A stretch of 64,000 nt of DNA, taken from the NCBI RefSeq assembly GCF_016741775.1, contig NZ_JAERRK010000016.1, positions 62,001-126,000 on the forward strand, read 5' to 3'. This document shows, one piece after another, positions 25,601 to 35,100 of this stretch; the first letter of the stretch is position 1, and every line of letters begins with the position of its first letter. The notes under the pieces were generated by a model that saw only the letters and a list, made by a program, of their open reading frames with translations, ran no database searches and was not told where the DNA came from. Source of the stretch: Streptomyces actinomycinicus (GTDB taxonomy: Bacteria > Actinomycetota > Actinomycetes > Streptomycetales > Streptomycetaceae). The translations under genes and the position numbers were made by a program.

Positions 25601-26698
25601 TCAGCCCTTGGTGGTGCACTTCGGCAGGTCGGCGGTGTTCCCGCTGCGGATGTCCTTCAGCGCGTCGAGAGCGTCCCCGATGTCCTTGACCTTGACCAGC
25701 GTGAGGCCGCCCGGGGTGTCCTTGGCGGCGGACGCGCAGTTGTCGGCGGGGGTCAGGAAATAGCGCGCGCCCTTCTCGCGGGCGCCGACGGTCTTCATCT
25801 CGATGCCGCCGATCGGGCCGACCGTGCCGTTGTCGTCGATGGTGCCCGTGCCGGCCACGAACGTGCCGCCGGTGAGGCTGCCCGGGGTGAGCTTGTCGTA
25901 GATCCCGAGCGCGAACATCAGACCGGCGCTCGGGCCGCCGACGTCGGCGAGCTTGATGTCGATCGTGAACGGGAAGGTGTGGTCGGTCCCCGCGGAGATG
26001 CCGACGACGGCCCGTTTGGCGCCGCTGTCGTCGGAGGTCGCCGTGGTGATGGTGACGTCCTGCGTCTTGGTCGCCGTGCGGTTCGCCTTCTCGGCGGCGG
26101 CCTGCTCCTTGGCCGGCACGACGGTGAAGACGGTCTTCTGTCCGGGCTTGTGCCTGGTGACGAGCTTGGCGACGTCGGAGGGCTGCTTCACGGCCGTGCC
26201 GTCGACGGCCTTGATCACGTCCCCGGCGTGCAGCCGGCCCTCGGCCGGGGAGTCCTTGACCACCGTGGAGACGATCACCCAGGACTTCACCGGGATGCCC
26301 AGCTCCTTCAGGGCGGCGACCTTGGCGCTCTCCTGGGACTGGCTGAATTCCTCGGCGTTCTCCTGGGTGGACTGCTCCTCCGTCTTGCCGTCGGGGTAGA
26401 GCGTGTCGTGCGGGACGATCTTGCTGTCGTGCGCCAGCCAGCCGTAGACGGCCTCGACCAGGTTCATCCGGTACTCCGCGCTGGTGACCCGGACGGTGGT
26501 CATGTTCAGATGGCCGTCCGTCGGATAGGTCTTGTGCCCGGAGATCTGCAGCACCGGCTCGCCGTCGTGCTCCGCCAGCGTGTTCACGGTCGGGCCGGGA
26601 GACATCTCCGCGTACGGCACGGGGATGAGTACTCCCGCGCACAGGAGCGCGATCAGCATCAGGGTGGAGGCGAGCATCGTCGCGGTGCGGCGTGGCAT
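25601..26698 (-). CDS. PDZ-domain Lon-like serine protease (YlbL type)
   Basis: 365 residues. An N-terminal signal anchor (LMLIALLCAGVLIPVPYAEM) is followed by a PDZ domain (VVKDSPAEGRLHAGDVIKAVDG, about residues 145-210) and a Lon-type catalytic domain with the Ser in DVGGPSAGLMFALG and the Lys in GPIGGIEMKTVGAREKGA. It is anchored outside the membrane; YlbL relatives degrade surplus membrane or secreted proteins. It ends with CTTKG. A 57-residue membrane peptide gene lies 50 bp upstream on the same strand. Confidence 0.92.
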   Translation of the reverse strand: MPRRTATMLASTLMLIALLCAGVLIPVPYAEMSPGPTVNTLAEHDGEPVLQISGHKTYPTDGHLNMTTVRVTSAEYRMNLVEAVYGWLAHDSKIVPHDTLYPDGKTEEQSTQENAEEFSQSQESAKVAALKELGIPVKSWVIVSTVVKDSPAEGRLHAGDVIKAVDGTAVKQPSDVAKLVTRHKPGQKTVFTVVPAKEQAAAEKANRTATKTQDVTITTATSDDSGAKRAVVGISAGTDHTFPFTIDIKLADVGGPSAGLMFALGIYDKLTPGSLTGGTFVAGTGTIDDNGTVGPIGGIEMKTVGAREKGARYFLTPADNCASAAKDTPGGLTLVKVKDIGDALDALKDIRSGNTADLPKCTTKG

Positions 26699-26748
26699 GC
26701 CTCGACAGTACGGGACGCCTCTGTCAGCGCACCGTCAGGGCTACCCCG

Positions 26749-26922
26749 TCAGGCACCGCCCGCACCGGAGCGTGGCTTCTCCATGGCCTCCCGGAAACGG
26801 GCGTATCCGTCCAGCTCAGGACCGTCACTGCGCACCTTGCGCGTCCGGTTGGCCCAACTGCCCCAGAGCCCGGCGCCGATCGCAGCCACCAGCGGAATCA
26901 GCAGCCAGACAAGCACCGCCAT
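26749..26922 (-). CDS. Small single-pass membrane protein, 57 residues
   Basis: Short gene with an ATG at 26922 after AGGGAGGTCGGC, an excellent ribosome site, and a TGA at 26749. The product starts MAVLVWLLIPLVAAIGAGLW (one membrane helix) and continues with a basic, then acidic tail (GSWANRTRKVRSDGPELDGY, ARFREAMEKPRSGAGGA). It is on the same strand as the PDZ protease, 50 bp upstream. I recognise it as a type often annotated as hypothetical at this site in Streptomyces; a role with the protease is only a guess. Confidence 0.8.
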   Translation of the reverse strand: MAVLVWLLIPLVAAIGAGLWGSWANRTRKVRSDGPELDGYARFREAMEKPRSGAGGA

Positions 26923-27145
26923 GCCGACCTCCCTACGCCACGAGCGTCCGCAACTGACTGATCAGCAGATTAACCATCCGCACGGACAACGCTCACGCTA
27001 GGGTGCCGGTTACGCAACCGGAGTGGACCGTGCACCTGATGTGACGCAAAAGGAGGACCAGCGGGCGCCGATCGGGGCAGTGGCCGCCCGGCCGCTCCCG
27101 GCGTCAGCGGGCGCGGCTCGGCAGAGGCGGATCGGCAGGCGCTGA

Positions 27146-27607
<462 letters not shown>

Positions 27608-27697
27608 GCGTCCATCGTGCCGCACGCCCCCGACCGGAGGGAATGCGAGATTCACCAGTCACGCGCGCGTGAGCGCTTGGAGTGTCCTACAGGCGCC

Positions 27698-28810
27698 TCA
27701 CACCCGCCGCCGGGCCTTGCGGGCCCGGCGGACCACGGCGGCGGCGCCGAGCAGCGCCACCGTCGCCCCCGCCGCGCCGGCGGCCGTCGCGTCCTTGCGT
27801 CCCAGCCGCCGCCCGGCCACGGTGTGCCGCCCGGAGACCTCCTCCAGCAGCTCCGCGAGCACTTCCTCGTTGGTCCACTGCGGGCGCCACCCGGCATCGT
27901 GCAGCCGGCTCCCGCTGACCACCCAGGGGTACATCGTGTACGCCAGGTCCCCCGCCGGCGACGGAGTGAGCCCGATCCGGTGCAGCCGGGCCGCCGCCCC
28001 CAGCGCGACGGCGGACGGCAGCTCCATCCGCCGGATCCCGCTCAGCTCCTCGACCTCCTCCTGCTCCAGCCACCCGTCGCAGCCGACGGCCAGTTCCCCG
28101 TCGACCTTCTCCAGCACGGCGTACTCCAGGGCGCTGCACAGATCCTCGACGTGACAGAACTGCCAGGCGGGCCGCGACCCGGCGACGACCAGCAGCCGCG
28201 GCGACTCGAAGTACCGGGTCAGCGCGGTGTCGGTACCGCCCACCAGCACCGCGGGCCGCACCACGGTGACGTTGAGGCCGGGGTGCGCCCGGGGCGCGCG
28301 CCGCGCCAGCCGTTCGATCTCCAGCAGGTCGCCGACACCGGTGGCCTCGGCGGTGGCGCGCAGCTCGGCGTCCTCCGACAGCGGCAGCTCGTTGTCCTGC
28401 AGCGCGCCGTAGACCATCGCCGAGGTGCACAGCACCACCCGGTGCACGCCGGCCGCCGCGGCGGCGGTCAGGACGGTCTGCGTCCCCCGGACGTTGTAAG
28501 CGGTGCGCGCGGCCGGATCGGTCTCCAGATCGAGGTCGAGCGCGAGGTGGACGACCACGTCGGCGCCCCGCAGCTTGTCCGCGATCGCGGGGTCGCGGAC
28601 GTCGAGGATGTGCCACTGCGCCCCGGCGCACTCGCCGCGCCGCTCGTCGATGGCGAGGACCTGTTTGATCTCCTCCGACGCGGCGAGCCGCTCGGTGAGC
28701 AGGGCGCCGACCCCGGTCGCTGCGCCGGTCACCGCGACGACGGGCCCGCGCACGGCGGGAGGGGTTGAAGGGTTTCGCGCTGCGCGAACCTGCGGATCTG
28801 GGGAACTCAC
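27698..28810 (-). CDS. Extended-SDR family protein (NAD-dependent epimerase-like)
   Basis: 370 residues. The N-terminal Rossmann fold has VVAVTGAATGVGALL (glycine motif) and a later VVHLALDLDLE strand, with CTSAMVYG in the active-site region. The usual YxxxK lysine is not evident after MVYG, so catalysis is doubtful. The C-terminus has a hydrophobic, Ala-rich helix then RRARKARRRV, suggesting a tail anchor in the membrane. The GTG at 28810 has GGAGACGCCCG upstream. It is divergent from the metalloprotease gene at 29003. Confidence 0.82.
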   Translation of the reverse strand: MSSPDPQVRAARNPSTPPAVRGPVVAVTGAATGVGALLTERLAASEEIKQVLAIDERRGECAGAQWHILDVRDPAIADKLRGADVVVHLALDLDLETDPAARTAYNVRGTQTVLTAAAAAGVHRVVLCTSAMVYGALQDNELPLSEDAELRATAEATGVGDLLEIERLARRAPRAHPGLNVTVVRPAVLVGGTDTALTRYFESPRLLVVAGSRPAWQFCHVEDLCSALEYAVLEKVDGELAVGCDGWLEQEEVEELSGIRRMELPSAVALGAAARLHRIGLTPSPAGDLAYTMYPWVVSGSRLHDAGWRPQWTNEEVLAELLEEVSGRHTVAGRRLGRKDATAAGAAGATVALLGAAAVVRRARKARRRV

Positions 28811-29002
28811 CGGGCGTCTCCAGCGGTTGTCTTCAATACGAGCGCGAGTGACGCGTACGTACCAGGTGCATCCATCCTGCCGCAGGCCTTCCGTGGGCGA
28901 AGCACCGAGGCCCGATCGGGTTCAGGTGTCTACGCTGGGTGGTGTTGTCGGGCAGCCGCGCCGCCGGAGCGAAACCGGTGGCCTTACCAGCCGAGGAATC
29001 CC

Positions 29003-30448
29003 GTGAGTGACACCCCATTCGGTTTCGGCCTTCCGCCGGAGGAGCCGGAAGACGGCGACGAGGGCAAGAAGAAGGACCAGCAGAGCGGTGGTGGGCAGGG
29101 ACCGGCCAATCCGTTCGGTTTCGGCGGCCTGCCCGGAGCCGGCGGTTTTGGCGGCCCCGGCGCCGACAACCCGCTCGCGGCCATGTTCGGTTCCCTGAAC
29201 CCCAACGACCTGGGTGCGGCCTTCCAGCAGCTGGGCCAGATGCTCTCGTACGAGGGCGGCCCGGTGAACTGGGACATGGCCAAGCAGATCGCCCGCCAGA
29301 CGGTCTCCCAGGGTGCCCCGGACGGCACGAAGGACGCCAGCGTCGGCCCCGCCGAGCGCAGGGCGGTCGAGGACGCCGTCCGCCTGGCCGACCTGTGGCT
29401 GGACGACGCCACGTCCCTGCCCTCGGGCTCCGCCTCGGCGGTGGCCTGGTCGCGTGCGGAGTGGGTGGAGGCGACGCTGCCGGCCTGGCAGGAGCTGGTC
29501 GACCCGGTCGCCGAGCGGGTGGGCGCGGCCATGGGCGACGTCCTGCCGGAGGAGATGCAGGCCATGGCGGGCCCGCTGATCGGCATGATGCGCTCGATGG
29601 GCGGCGCCATGTTCGGCACGCAGATCGGGCAGGCCGTCGGCGTGCTCGCGGGCGAGGTCGTCGGCTCCACCGACATCGGCCTGCCGCTGGGTCCGGCCGG
29701 CAAGGCCGCCCTGCTCCCGGCCAACGTGGAGGCCTTCGGCAAGGACCTGGGCGTGCCGCAGGAGGAGGTGCGGCTCTACCTGGCCCTGCGCGAGGCCGCC
29801 CACCAGCGCCTGTTCGCGCACGTGCCGTGGCTGCGCTCGCACCTGTTCGGCGCGGTCGACGGCTACGCGCGCGGGATCAAGGTCGACACGGCCAAGCTGG
29901 AGGACGTGGTCGGCCAGTTCGACCCGCAGAACCCCGAGCAGCTGCAGGACGCACTCCAGCAGGGCATGTTCCAGCCCGAGGACACGCCCGAGCAGAAGGC
30001 TGCCCTGGCCCGTCTGGAGACCGCGCTGGCGCTCGTGGAGGGCTGGGTGGACGCGGTGGTGCACGCCGCCGCGAAGCCGCGTCTGTCATCCGCCGACGCC
30101 CTGCGCGAGACGCTGCGCCGCCGCCGCGCCACCGGCGGTCCTGCGGAGCAGACGTTCGCCACGCTGATCGGCCTGGAGCTGCGCCCGCGCCGGCTGCGCG
30201 ACGCCTCCCGCCTGTGGGCCTCGCTCACGGACGCCCGCGGGGTGGACGGCCGGGACGGCCTGTGGGCCCACCCGGACATGCTGCCGACGGCGACCGACCT
30301 GGACGACCCGGACGGCTTCGTCCACCGCGAGCACATGGACTTCTCCGAGCTGGACAAGATGCTCGGGGAGGCGGCGGGCGGCTCGCAGGACAAGCCGGAC
30401 CTGCACAAGCGGGACGAGAGCGACAGCAAGGGCGACGACACCGAGTGA
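29003..30448 (+). CDS. DUF2342-type zinc-dependent metalloprotease family protein
   Basis: 481 residues. The Gly/Phe/Pro-rich N-terminus (FGFGGLPGAGGFGGPG) is followed by a helical core with ERVGAAMGDVLPEEMQAMAGPLIGMM, GTQIGQAVGVLAGEV and the family's LREAAHQRLFAHVPWL. The latter matches the motif taken as zinc-binding in this family (annotated as zinc-dependent metalloprotease or F420-associated); no classical HExxH is present, so protease activity is unproven. The GTG start has a GAGGAA upstream. The stop overlaps the next gene (GTGA). Confidence 0.85.
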   Translation: MSDTPFGFGLPPEEPEDGDEGKKKDQQSGGGQGPANPFGFGGLPGAGGFGGPGADNPLAAMFGSLNPNDLGAAFQQLGQMLSYEGGPVNWDMAKQIARQTVSQGAPDGTKDASVGPAERRAVEDAVRLADLWLDDATSLPSGSASAVAWSRAEWVEATLPAWQELVDPVAERVGAAMGDVLPEEMQAMAGPLIGMMRSMGGAMFGTQIGQAVGVLAGEVVGSTDIGLPLGPAGKAALLPANVEAFGKDLGVPQEEVRLYLALREAAHQRLFAHVPWLRSHLFGAVDGYARGIKVDTAKLEDVVGQFDPQNPEQLQDALQQGMFQPEDTPEQKAALARLETALALVEGWVDAVVHAAAKPRLSSADALRETLRRRRATGGPAEQTFATLIGLELRPRRLRDASRLWASLTDARGVDGRDGLWAHPDMLPTATDLDDPDGFVHREHMDFSELDKMLGEAAGGSQDKPDLHKRDESDSKGDDTE

Positions 30449-30966
30449 GCCTGTACGACGACGCGGTCCTCGTGCTGAAGGGGTACGAGGGCCAGGACGA
30501 CCTGCGCCAGGCCTACCTGGACCATCTGGCCGACCATCCGGACGGCATGTGGAAGGCCTGCCACGCGGGCCATGTCACGGCGAGCGCCCTGGTGATCGAT
30601 CCCGAGGGCGGCCGGGTCCTGCTCACCTTGCACCGGAAGCTGCGGATGTGGCTCCAGATGGGCGGCCACTGCGAGCCGGGTGACCCCACGCTGGAGGCGG
30701 CGGCCCTGCGCGAGGCGACCGAGGAGTCCGGCATCGCCGGACTGACGCTGCTGCCCGGCGGCCCGGTCCGTCTGGACCGGCACGCGATCCCGGCGCCGTG
30801 CCACTGGCACTTCGACGTCCAGTACGCCGTCCTGGCCCCGGCCGGCGCTGTGCAGACGATCAGCGAGGAGTCGCTCGAGCTGCGCTGGTACGGCTACGAC
30901 GAGGTGGCGGGCGTGGCGGACGAGTCGGTCGTGCGGCTGCTGGAGGCCACGCGCGGCAGACTCTGA
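30445..30966 (+). CDS. NUDIX hydrolase
   Basis: 173 residues. The Nudix box GHCEPGDPTLEAAALREATEE is complete, with the REATEESG metal-binding core, preceded by TASALVIDPEGGRVLLTLH. It hydrolyses a nucleoside diphosphate linked to another group; the substrate cannot be told. The GTG start overlaps the upstream metalloprotease stop by 4 bp, so the two are translationally coupled. A long hairpin follows. Confidence 0.92.
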   Translation: MSLYDDAVLVLKGYEGQDDLRQAYLDHLADHPDGMWKACHAGHVTASALVIDPEGGRVLLTLHRKLRMWLQMGGHCEPGDPTLEAAALREATEESGIAGLTLLPGGPVRLDRHAIPAPCHWHFDVQYAVLAPAGAVQTISEESLELRWYGYDEVAGVADESVVRLLEATRGRL

Positions 30967-30975
30967 CCGCGCGGA

Positions 30976-31017
30976 ACGGGTGAGGGGTGAGCGCCCATGC
31001 GCTCACCCCTCGCCCGT
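30976..31017. terminator. Strong convergent terminator
   Basis: 19-bp stem with one G-T wobble (30976-30994 with 30999-31017) and a CCAT loop, between the NUDIX gene and the AIM24 operon. Confidence 0.85.
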
Positions 31018-31037
31018 CCTGCCTCGCGGGCCGCGGC

Positions 31038-31793
31038 TCAGCTCCAGACGTTGCCCTGGTTCTGGCCGCGCGCGCCCTGCTGCCCCATGCCGAACTGGGC
31101 CGCGAGGCCCTGTCCGATCACGGCGTTCTGCGGCGGCAGCAGCTCACTGGGCTGTACGAGCGCGAAGCCGGAGCCCATGAAGCTCAGCTCCCAGCCCTCG
31201 CCGGTGCTGCCGCGCCGGCGCCACACGCCGGAGCTGTGCGTCTGGGCCTGCATCTGCACCCGCAGTCCCGTCGACCAGGCCACGATCGCGTCGGCGTCGC
31301 AGTTGACGTACTTGTCCGGGGTGACCTGCATCAGCAGCGGCGCGCCCGAGGTCATCAGGGCGACCTTGCCGCGACCGGTGATGTTGAGCTGGTACTTCCC
31401 GGAGCCGGAGATGCCGTAGAGGCTGTCGACGGCGATGACCTCGTGGTGCAGCGAGGAGTCCATGGCGAGGACGTAGGAGCTGTCGACGGTCAGCCCGTCC
31501 TGATCGACGTCCATGACGTGCACGTGCTGGCCGAGGTTGGCGAGGTAGACCGTGCCCTGTCCGTGACAGCGCATCAGGTCCAGGCCCTCGCCGGTGTGCG
31601 CACGCGCGCGTGCCTGGTTGTTGCTGCGGTACTCGGCGTCGAACTCGACCAGGCCCTGGTAGGCGACCATGGTGCCCTTGCGGGCGAGGATGTCGTCGTG
31701 GCCCTCCAGGGTGACGCGGAGCATCTGCTTGTTCTGCAGGCTCCAGCGCTCCTGGGTCTGCTGGTCGTTGTGGGCGAAAAGCGGGCTCTGCAT
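31038..31793 (-). CDS. AIM24-family protein, third of a set
   Basis: 251 residues of the AIM24/TspB beta-barrel fold: LRVTLEGHDDILARKGTMVA, GLDLMRCHGQGTVYLANLGQ, DGLTVDSSYVLAMDSSL, LYGISGSGKYQLNITGRGKV. A C-terminal Gln/Gly tail follows. Bacterial AIM24 proteins have no settled function; the yeast namesake is a mitochondrial inner-membrane organiser. Last of a three-gene cluster with gaps of 17 and 11 bp, clearly one operon. All three share the core (LARxGSMVxYxG). Confidence 0.85.
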   Translation of the reverse strand: MQSPLFAHNDQQTQERWSLQNKQMLRVTLEGHDDILARKGTMVAYQGLVEFDAEYRSNNQARARAHTGEGLDLMRCHGQGTVYLANLGQHVHVMDVDQDGLTVDSSYVLAMDSSLHHEVIAVDSLYGISGSGKYQLNITGRGKVALMTSGAPLLMQVTPDKYVNCDADAIVAWSTGLRVQMQAQTHSSGVWRRRGSTGEGWELSFMGSGFALVQPSELLPPQNAVIGQGLAAQFGMGQQGARGQNQGNVWS

Positions 31794-31810
31794 GGTGTTC
31801 TGGCTCCCCC

Positions 31811-32491
31811 TCAGCCCCGGAACCGGAGGCGGTCGGTGCTGTCCTCGCTGGGCTGGACGACGACGATGCCCTGGCCGGAGAAGGCCATCTGGTAGGCCTC
31901 TCCGCTGCCGCGGCCGATCAGCGACTGCGCCTTGAAGCTGCGCTTGCCCTTGACCTTCAGGTTCGGGGACCAGGCGACGAGCGCGTCCGGGTCGACGTAG
32001 GTCTCGTCCTCGCCGCCGCCGCAGTCGACGACGATCGGCTTGCCCCGGGAGGTCAGCGCGACCCAGCCCTGTCCGGAGATCTTCGTGTTCCACAGGCCCT
32101 GCCCGGCGAACTTCGCCAGCCCCTTGACGCGCTCGACACCCCAGGTGAGATGTGCGTCGAAGGCGAGCAGGTTGGTGGCGTTGACGGAGATGCCGTCGCC
32201 GTTGAGGTTGATGACGACGACGTCGGCGCCGTAGTCGGCGAGATAGAGCAGGCCGTCCCCGGAGCACTTCATCAGCGGGGCGCCCTCGCCGGTGATCCAG
32301 TCGCGGGCGATCTGGCGTACGGCCGGCGGGTTGGGCTCGTACTGGATGAAGCCTTCGTAGGCGACCATCGACCCCACTCGCGCGAGGAGGTCGTTCCCGG
32401 TCTGCATGGCGACCTTCAGCATGTGGTTGCCGTGGTTCTCCATGCGGGCGGTGACGGGTGCGGGGGCGTAGCCCGCGAGCGGCTGGTTCAT
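31811..32491 (-). CDS. AIM24-family protein, second of a set
   Basis: 226 residues, AIM24 fold: MLKVAMQTGNDLLARVGSMV, GAPLMKCSGDGLLYLADYGA, DGISVNATNLLAFDAHL, GLWNTKISGQGWVALTSRGK. It begins MNQPLAGYAPAPVTARMENH. It is paralogous to its neighbours (shared core, different ends). An acidic loop (CGGGEDETYVDPDALVAWS) corresponds to the CDADAIVAWS stretch of the third copy. There is no signal peptide or membrane segment. Confidence 0.85.
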   Translation of the reverse strand: MNQPLAGYAPAPVTARMENHGNHMLKVAMQTGNDLLARVGSMVAYEGFIQYEPNPPAVRQIARDWITGEGAPLMKCSGDGLLYLADYGADVVVINLNGDGISVNATNLLAFDAHLTWGVERVKGLAKFAGQGLWNTKISGQGWVALTSRGKPIVVDCGGGEDETYVDPDALVAWSPNLKVKGKRSFKAQSLIGRGSGEAYQMAFSGQGIVVVQPSEDSTDRLRFRG

Positions 32492-32502
32492 GACGGGCTC
32501 CC

Positions 32503-34200
32503 TCAGACCTCGTAGGGCTGGACGACGATGAAGTTGCCGGGGGCGCCCCGGAACTGGAGGTTGACGCTCTCGCCGGTGTCCCCCGGGTAGGCGTTGCGGC
32601 GCATCCGGACCTGGCTGGAGACGATCACCTGGGAGGCGGCCGACCACGCGACGACGGCGTTGCAGTCGGCGAAGGTGGTCGGCGTGACCGGCAGCACCAC
32701 GGGCGTGCCGTGCGTCTTGACGACGATCGTGCCGGTGCCCTGGAACTGCATCGTGAACAGGGCGCCACCGGGGATGCCGTGGCCCTCGACGCGGCGGACC
32801 TCGTACTGGAGGCTCTCGTCGAAGGCGAGGACGTTCTCGGCGGACACACAGATCGCGTCGCCCTGCAGCTCGACCGGGTGCAGGTGGGTGGAGTTCTCGG
32901 CGAGGAAGACCTGGCCCTGGCCGGTGCAGCGCATCAGCTGCATCTCCTGACCGGTGGCGTTGCCGACGATGCGGCCGGCGAACCCGGCGCCCTTGTAGCT
33001 GAAGTCGACCTTGCCCTGGTAGAGCACCATGCTGCCCTGCCGGGCCAGCACCGGCTGGCCGCCGATGCCGAGGTCGACGCGGATCAGCTTCTTGTTCTGC
33101 TGCGTCCAGCGCTGCCCGGTCGGCGTCTCCTTGAACGCCTGGAGCGCGGCCGTCACTCCGGCACCGCCCTGGGGCGCGCCCTGCGGCACTCCGTAGGGTG
33201 CGGCCTGCTGGCCGGGGACCTGGCCGTAGCCCGGCGGCATGGGCGGGGTCGCCTGGCCGCCGTAGGGGGCCGGCTGCTGGCCGTAGCCCGGGGGCATCGG
33301 GGCGCCGGGCTGGCCGCCGTACGACGGCTGCTGGGGCTGCTGGCCGTACGGGGGCTGCTGCGGCTGCTGGCCGTAGGGCGCGGGGGCCGGGGGCGTGGCC
33401 GGCGGCGGGACGGTGCCGCCGGCGGGCGGCGCCATGGGCGCGATGATCGTCGGCGCGCCGTGCACGCTGGGCGCGGGCGCCGGGGGCGGGGTGTGGCCGG
33501 GCGGCGGCGTGTGGCCGGGCGGCGGGGCGAAGCCCTGCGGGGCCGGTGCGGGCGCCGGAGCAGGCGCGGGCGCCGCCGGGACGCCGAACGCGGGCGGGGC
33601 GAAGCCCGGGGCCGCGCCGGACTGCGGCTGGGGCTGGGGCTGGGGCTGCTGGGGTTCGGCGGGCGTCTCCTCCTCGAGCACCTCGCCGCCGAAGTTCTTC
33701 AGCAGCGCCTCCAGACCGCCGTCGAAGCCCTGCCCGACCGCGGCGAACCGCCACACGTCCTTGAAGTAGAAGTCACCGAGCATCACGGCGCGCTCGGTGG
33801 AGAACTCCGAGCCGCTGAACGAGTACCGGGCGACTTCCTCGCCGCCCGCGACGATGCGCAGGTAGCCGGGGGCGATCTGCGACATCTGCCCGTTGCCGTC
33901 GACGGTCGCCGTGAAGGAGAGCTTCCGGATGTGTGCGGGGATCCGGTCGAGCGTGATCCGGAACGACTCCGTGTCCCCCGCCTGGGCACCCAACAGCTGG
34001 ATGGACTCCTCCGGGGACTTCGGCTGGTTGAAGAAGACGAAGTACCGGTCGTCCGAGAGACGCTCGTCGGCGTCCAGACCGAAGCAGCTGATGTCGAAGG
34101 TCAGCCCGGGGGCGGAGATCTGCACGCCTACGTACAGATCCGTGCCCGCCGTGAGGTCACTGATCCTGGCCTTGTGGCCGCGTTGGAATTCCCTGGCCAT
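32503..34200 (-). CDS. TerD-AIM24 fusion protein with Pro-rich linker
   Basis: 565 residues in three parts. Residues 1-175 are a TerD domain (TAGTDLYVGVQISAPGLTFD, DDRYFVFFNQPKSPEESIQL, YSFSGSEFSTERAVMLGDFY) with the acidic Ca-binding type residues of that family. Residues 180-340 are a linker rich in Pro, Gln, Gly and Ala (repeated PPGHTPPPGHTPPP, YGQQPQQPPYGQQPQQPSYG). Residues 345-565 are an AIM24 domain (LIRVDLGIGGQPVLARQGSM, EMQLMRCTGQGQVFLAENST). TerD proteins act in tellurite and other stress responses, perhaps at the membrane. First gene of the cluster. Confidence 0.88.
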   Translation of the reverse strand: MAREFQRGHKARISDLTAGTDLYVGVQISAPGLTFDISCFGLDADERLSDDRYFVFFNQPKSPEESIQLLGAQAGDTESFRITLDRIPAHIRKLSFTATVDGNGQMSQIAPGYLRIVAGGEEVARYSFSGSEFSTERAVMLGDFYFKDVWRFAAVGQGFDGGLEALLKNFGGEVLEEETPAEPQQPQPQPQPQSGAAPGFAPPAFGVPAAPAPAPAPAPAPQGFAPPPGHTPPPGHTPPPAPAPSVHGAPTIIAPMAPPAGGTVPPPATPPAPAPYGQQPQQPPYGQQPQQPSYGGQPGAPMPPGYGQQPAPYGGQATPPMPPGYGQVPGQQAAPYGVPQGAPQGGAGVTAALQAFKETPTGQRWTQQNKKLIRVDLGIGGQPVLARQGSMVLYQGKVDFSYKGAGFAGRIVGNATGQEMQLMRCTGQGQVFLAENSTHLHPVELQGDAICVSAENVLAFDESLQYEVRRVEGHGIPGGALFTMQFQGTGTIVVKTHGTPVVLPVTPTTFADCNAVVAWSAASQVIVSSQVRMRRNAYPGDTGESVNLQFRGAPGNFIVVQPYEV

Positions 34201-34334
34201 GCGTTACGACCGTCCCCCATCCCGAATGTGAGTGCGTCGCGCCAGGCTAACGGCTGAGACCGACATCGGCCCCAGCCGGTCGTGGTCGGTACAGACCCGG
34301 TACACAACCGCACCCGGCCGCTCACACGGGAGGC

Positions 34335-34940
34335 TCAGGCGTCGCGCTCACCGCGCGCGCCGGGCACATGCGGCAACCGGTCGGCGGCGACGACCCCTTC
34401 GAGGTAGCCGCGGGCCCGCTCGGTCCGCGGATAGGCCTCCAGCAGCCGCCAGAAGTCGGGCCCGTGCCCGGGGACCAGCAGATGCGCCAGTTCGTGGCAG
34501 AGCACGTAGTCGACGACGTACTCCGGCATCCCCTGCAGGCGGTGCGAGAGCCGGATGCTCCCCTCGGCCGGGGTGCACGACCCCCAGCGGGTGTTCTGGT
34601 TGGTCACCCAGCGCACGGAGGCGGGCCTGGCCCGGCCGTCGAAGTACTGGGCCGACAGCCGCTCGGCGCGCTCGGTCAGCTCGGCGTCGCCCAGTACCCG
34701 TTTGCTCTCCTGGGCGGCCAGCTTGTCGAGCATGAGGGTCACCCAGCGCTGCTCCTCCGCCTTCGACATCCGAGCGGGGATCAGTACGACGGTGCGATCG
34801 CCCTCGCGGTACGCGGAGACCGTCCGGCGTCGCCGGGCACTCCTGCGGACCTCGATCGCGCTCGCCCCCGAGCCGCCGGGCGGCTGGCTCGTCGTACTGC
34901 GCTGTGGCTTTCCGGCGCGGTGCAGTGGGTCGGCGGGCAC
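34335..34940 (-). CDS. YgjP/DUF45-type zinc metallopeptidase
   Basis: About 201 residues. The zinc motif is HELAHLLVPGH (His149, Glu150, His153, His159), preceded by TRWGSCTPAEGSIRLSHRL, the family's other signature. The N-terminal part (RRSARRRRTVSAYREGDRTV) matches the DUF45 beta region. Related to M48/WLM peptidases; substrate unknown. It is divergent from the ThiF-like gene; the 305-bp gap between them holds a repeated 12-mer. Confidence 0.85.
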   Translation of the reverse strand: MPADPLHRAGKPQRSTTSQPPGGSGASAIEVRRSARRRRTVSAYREGDRTVVLIPARMSKAEEQRWVTLMLDKLAAQESKRVLGDAELTERAERLSAQYFDGRARPASVRWVTNQNTRWGSCTPAEGSIRLSHRLQGMPEYVVDYVLCHELAHLLVPGHGPDFWRLLEAYPRTERARGYLEGVVAADRLPHVPGARGERDA

Positions 34941-35017
34941 GCCCCGACGTTACCCGGTGGGGATGGGCAAAGTCCCGGCCCCGGGACGGTTCACTGCCGA
35001 ACCCCCGCCATGTGTTT

Positions 35018-35100
35018 GATTCGTACGACCGGCGGCCGGGTGGGGTTTGCGCGCGTTCACCCGACTGACGAACGTTTGGCATGTTCCCGATTCGTACGAC
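35018..35100. promoter_or_regulatory. Repeated GATTCGTACGAC element in a divergent gap
   Basis: GATTCGTACGAC occurs at 35018-35029 and 35089-35100, both containing the palindrome TCGTACGA. The second copy extends to an inverted repeat (GATTCG..CGAATT). No gene lies in 34941-35245. This could be a shared operator for the two divergent genes; inference. Confidence 0.4.
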
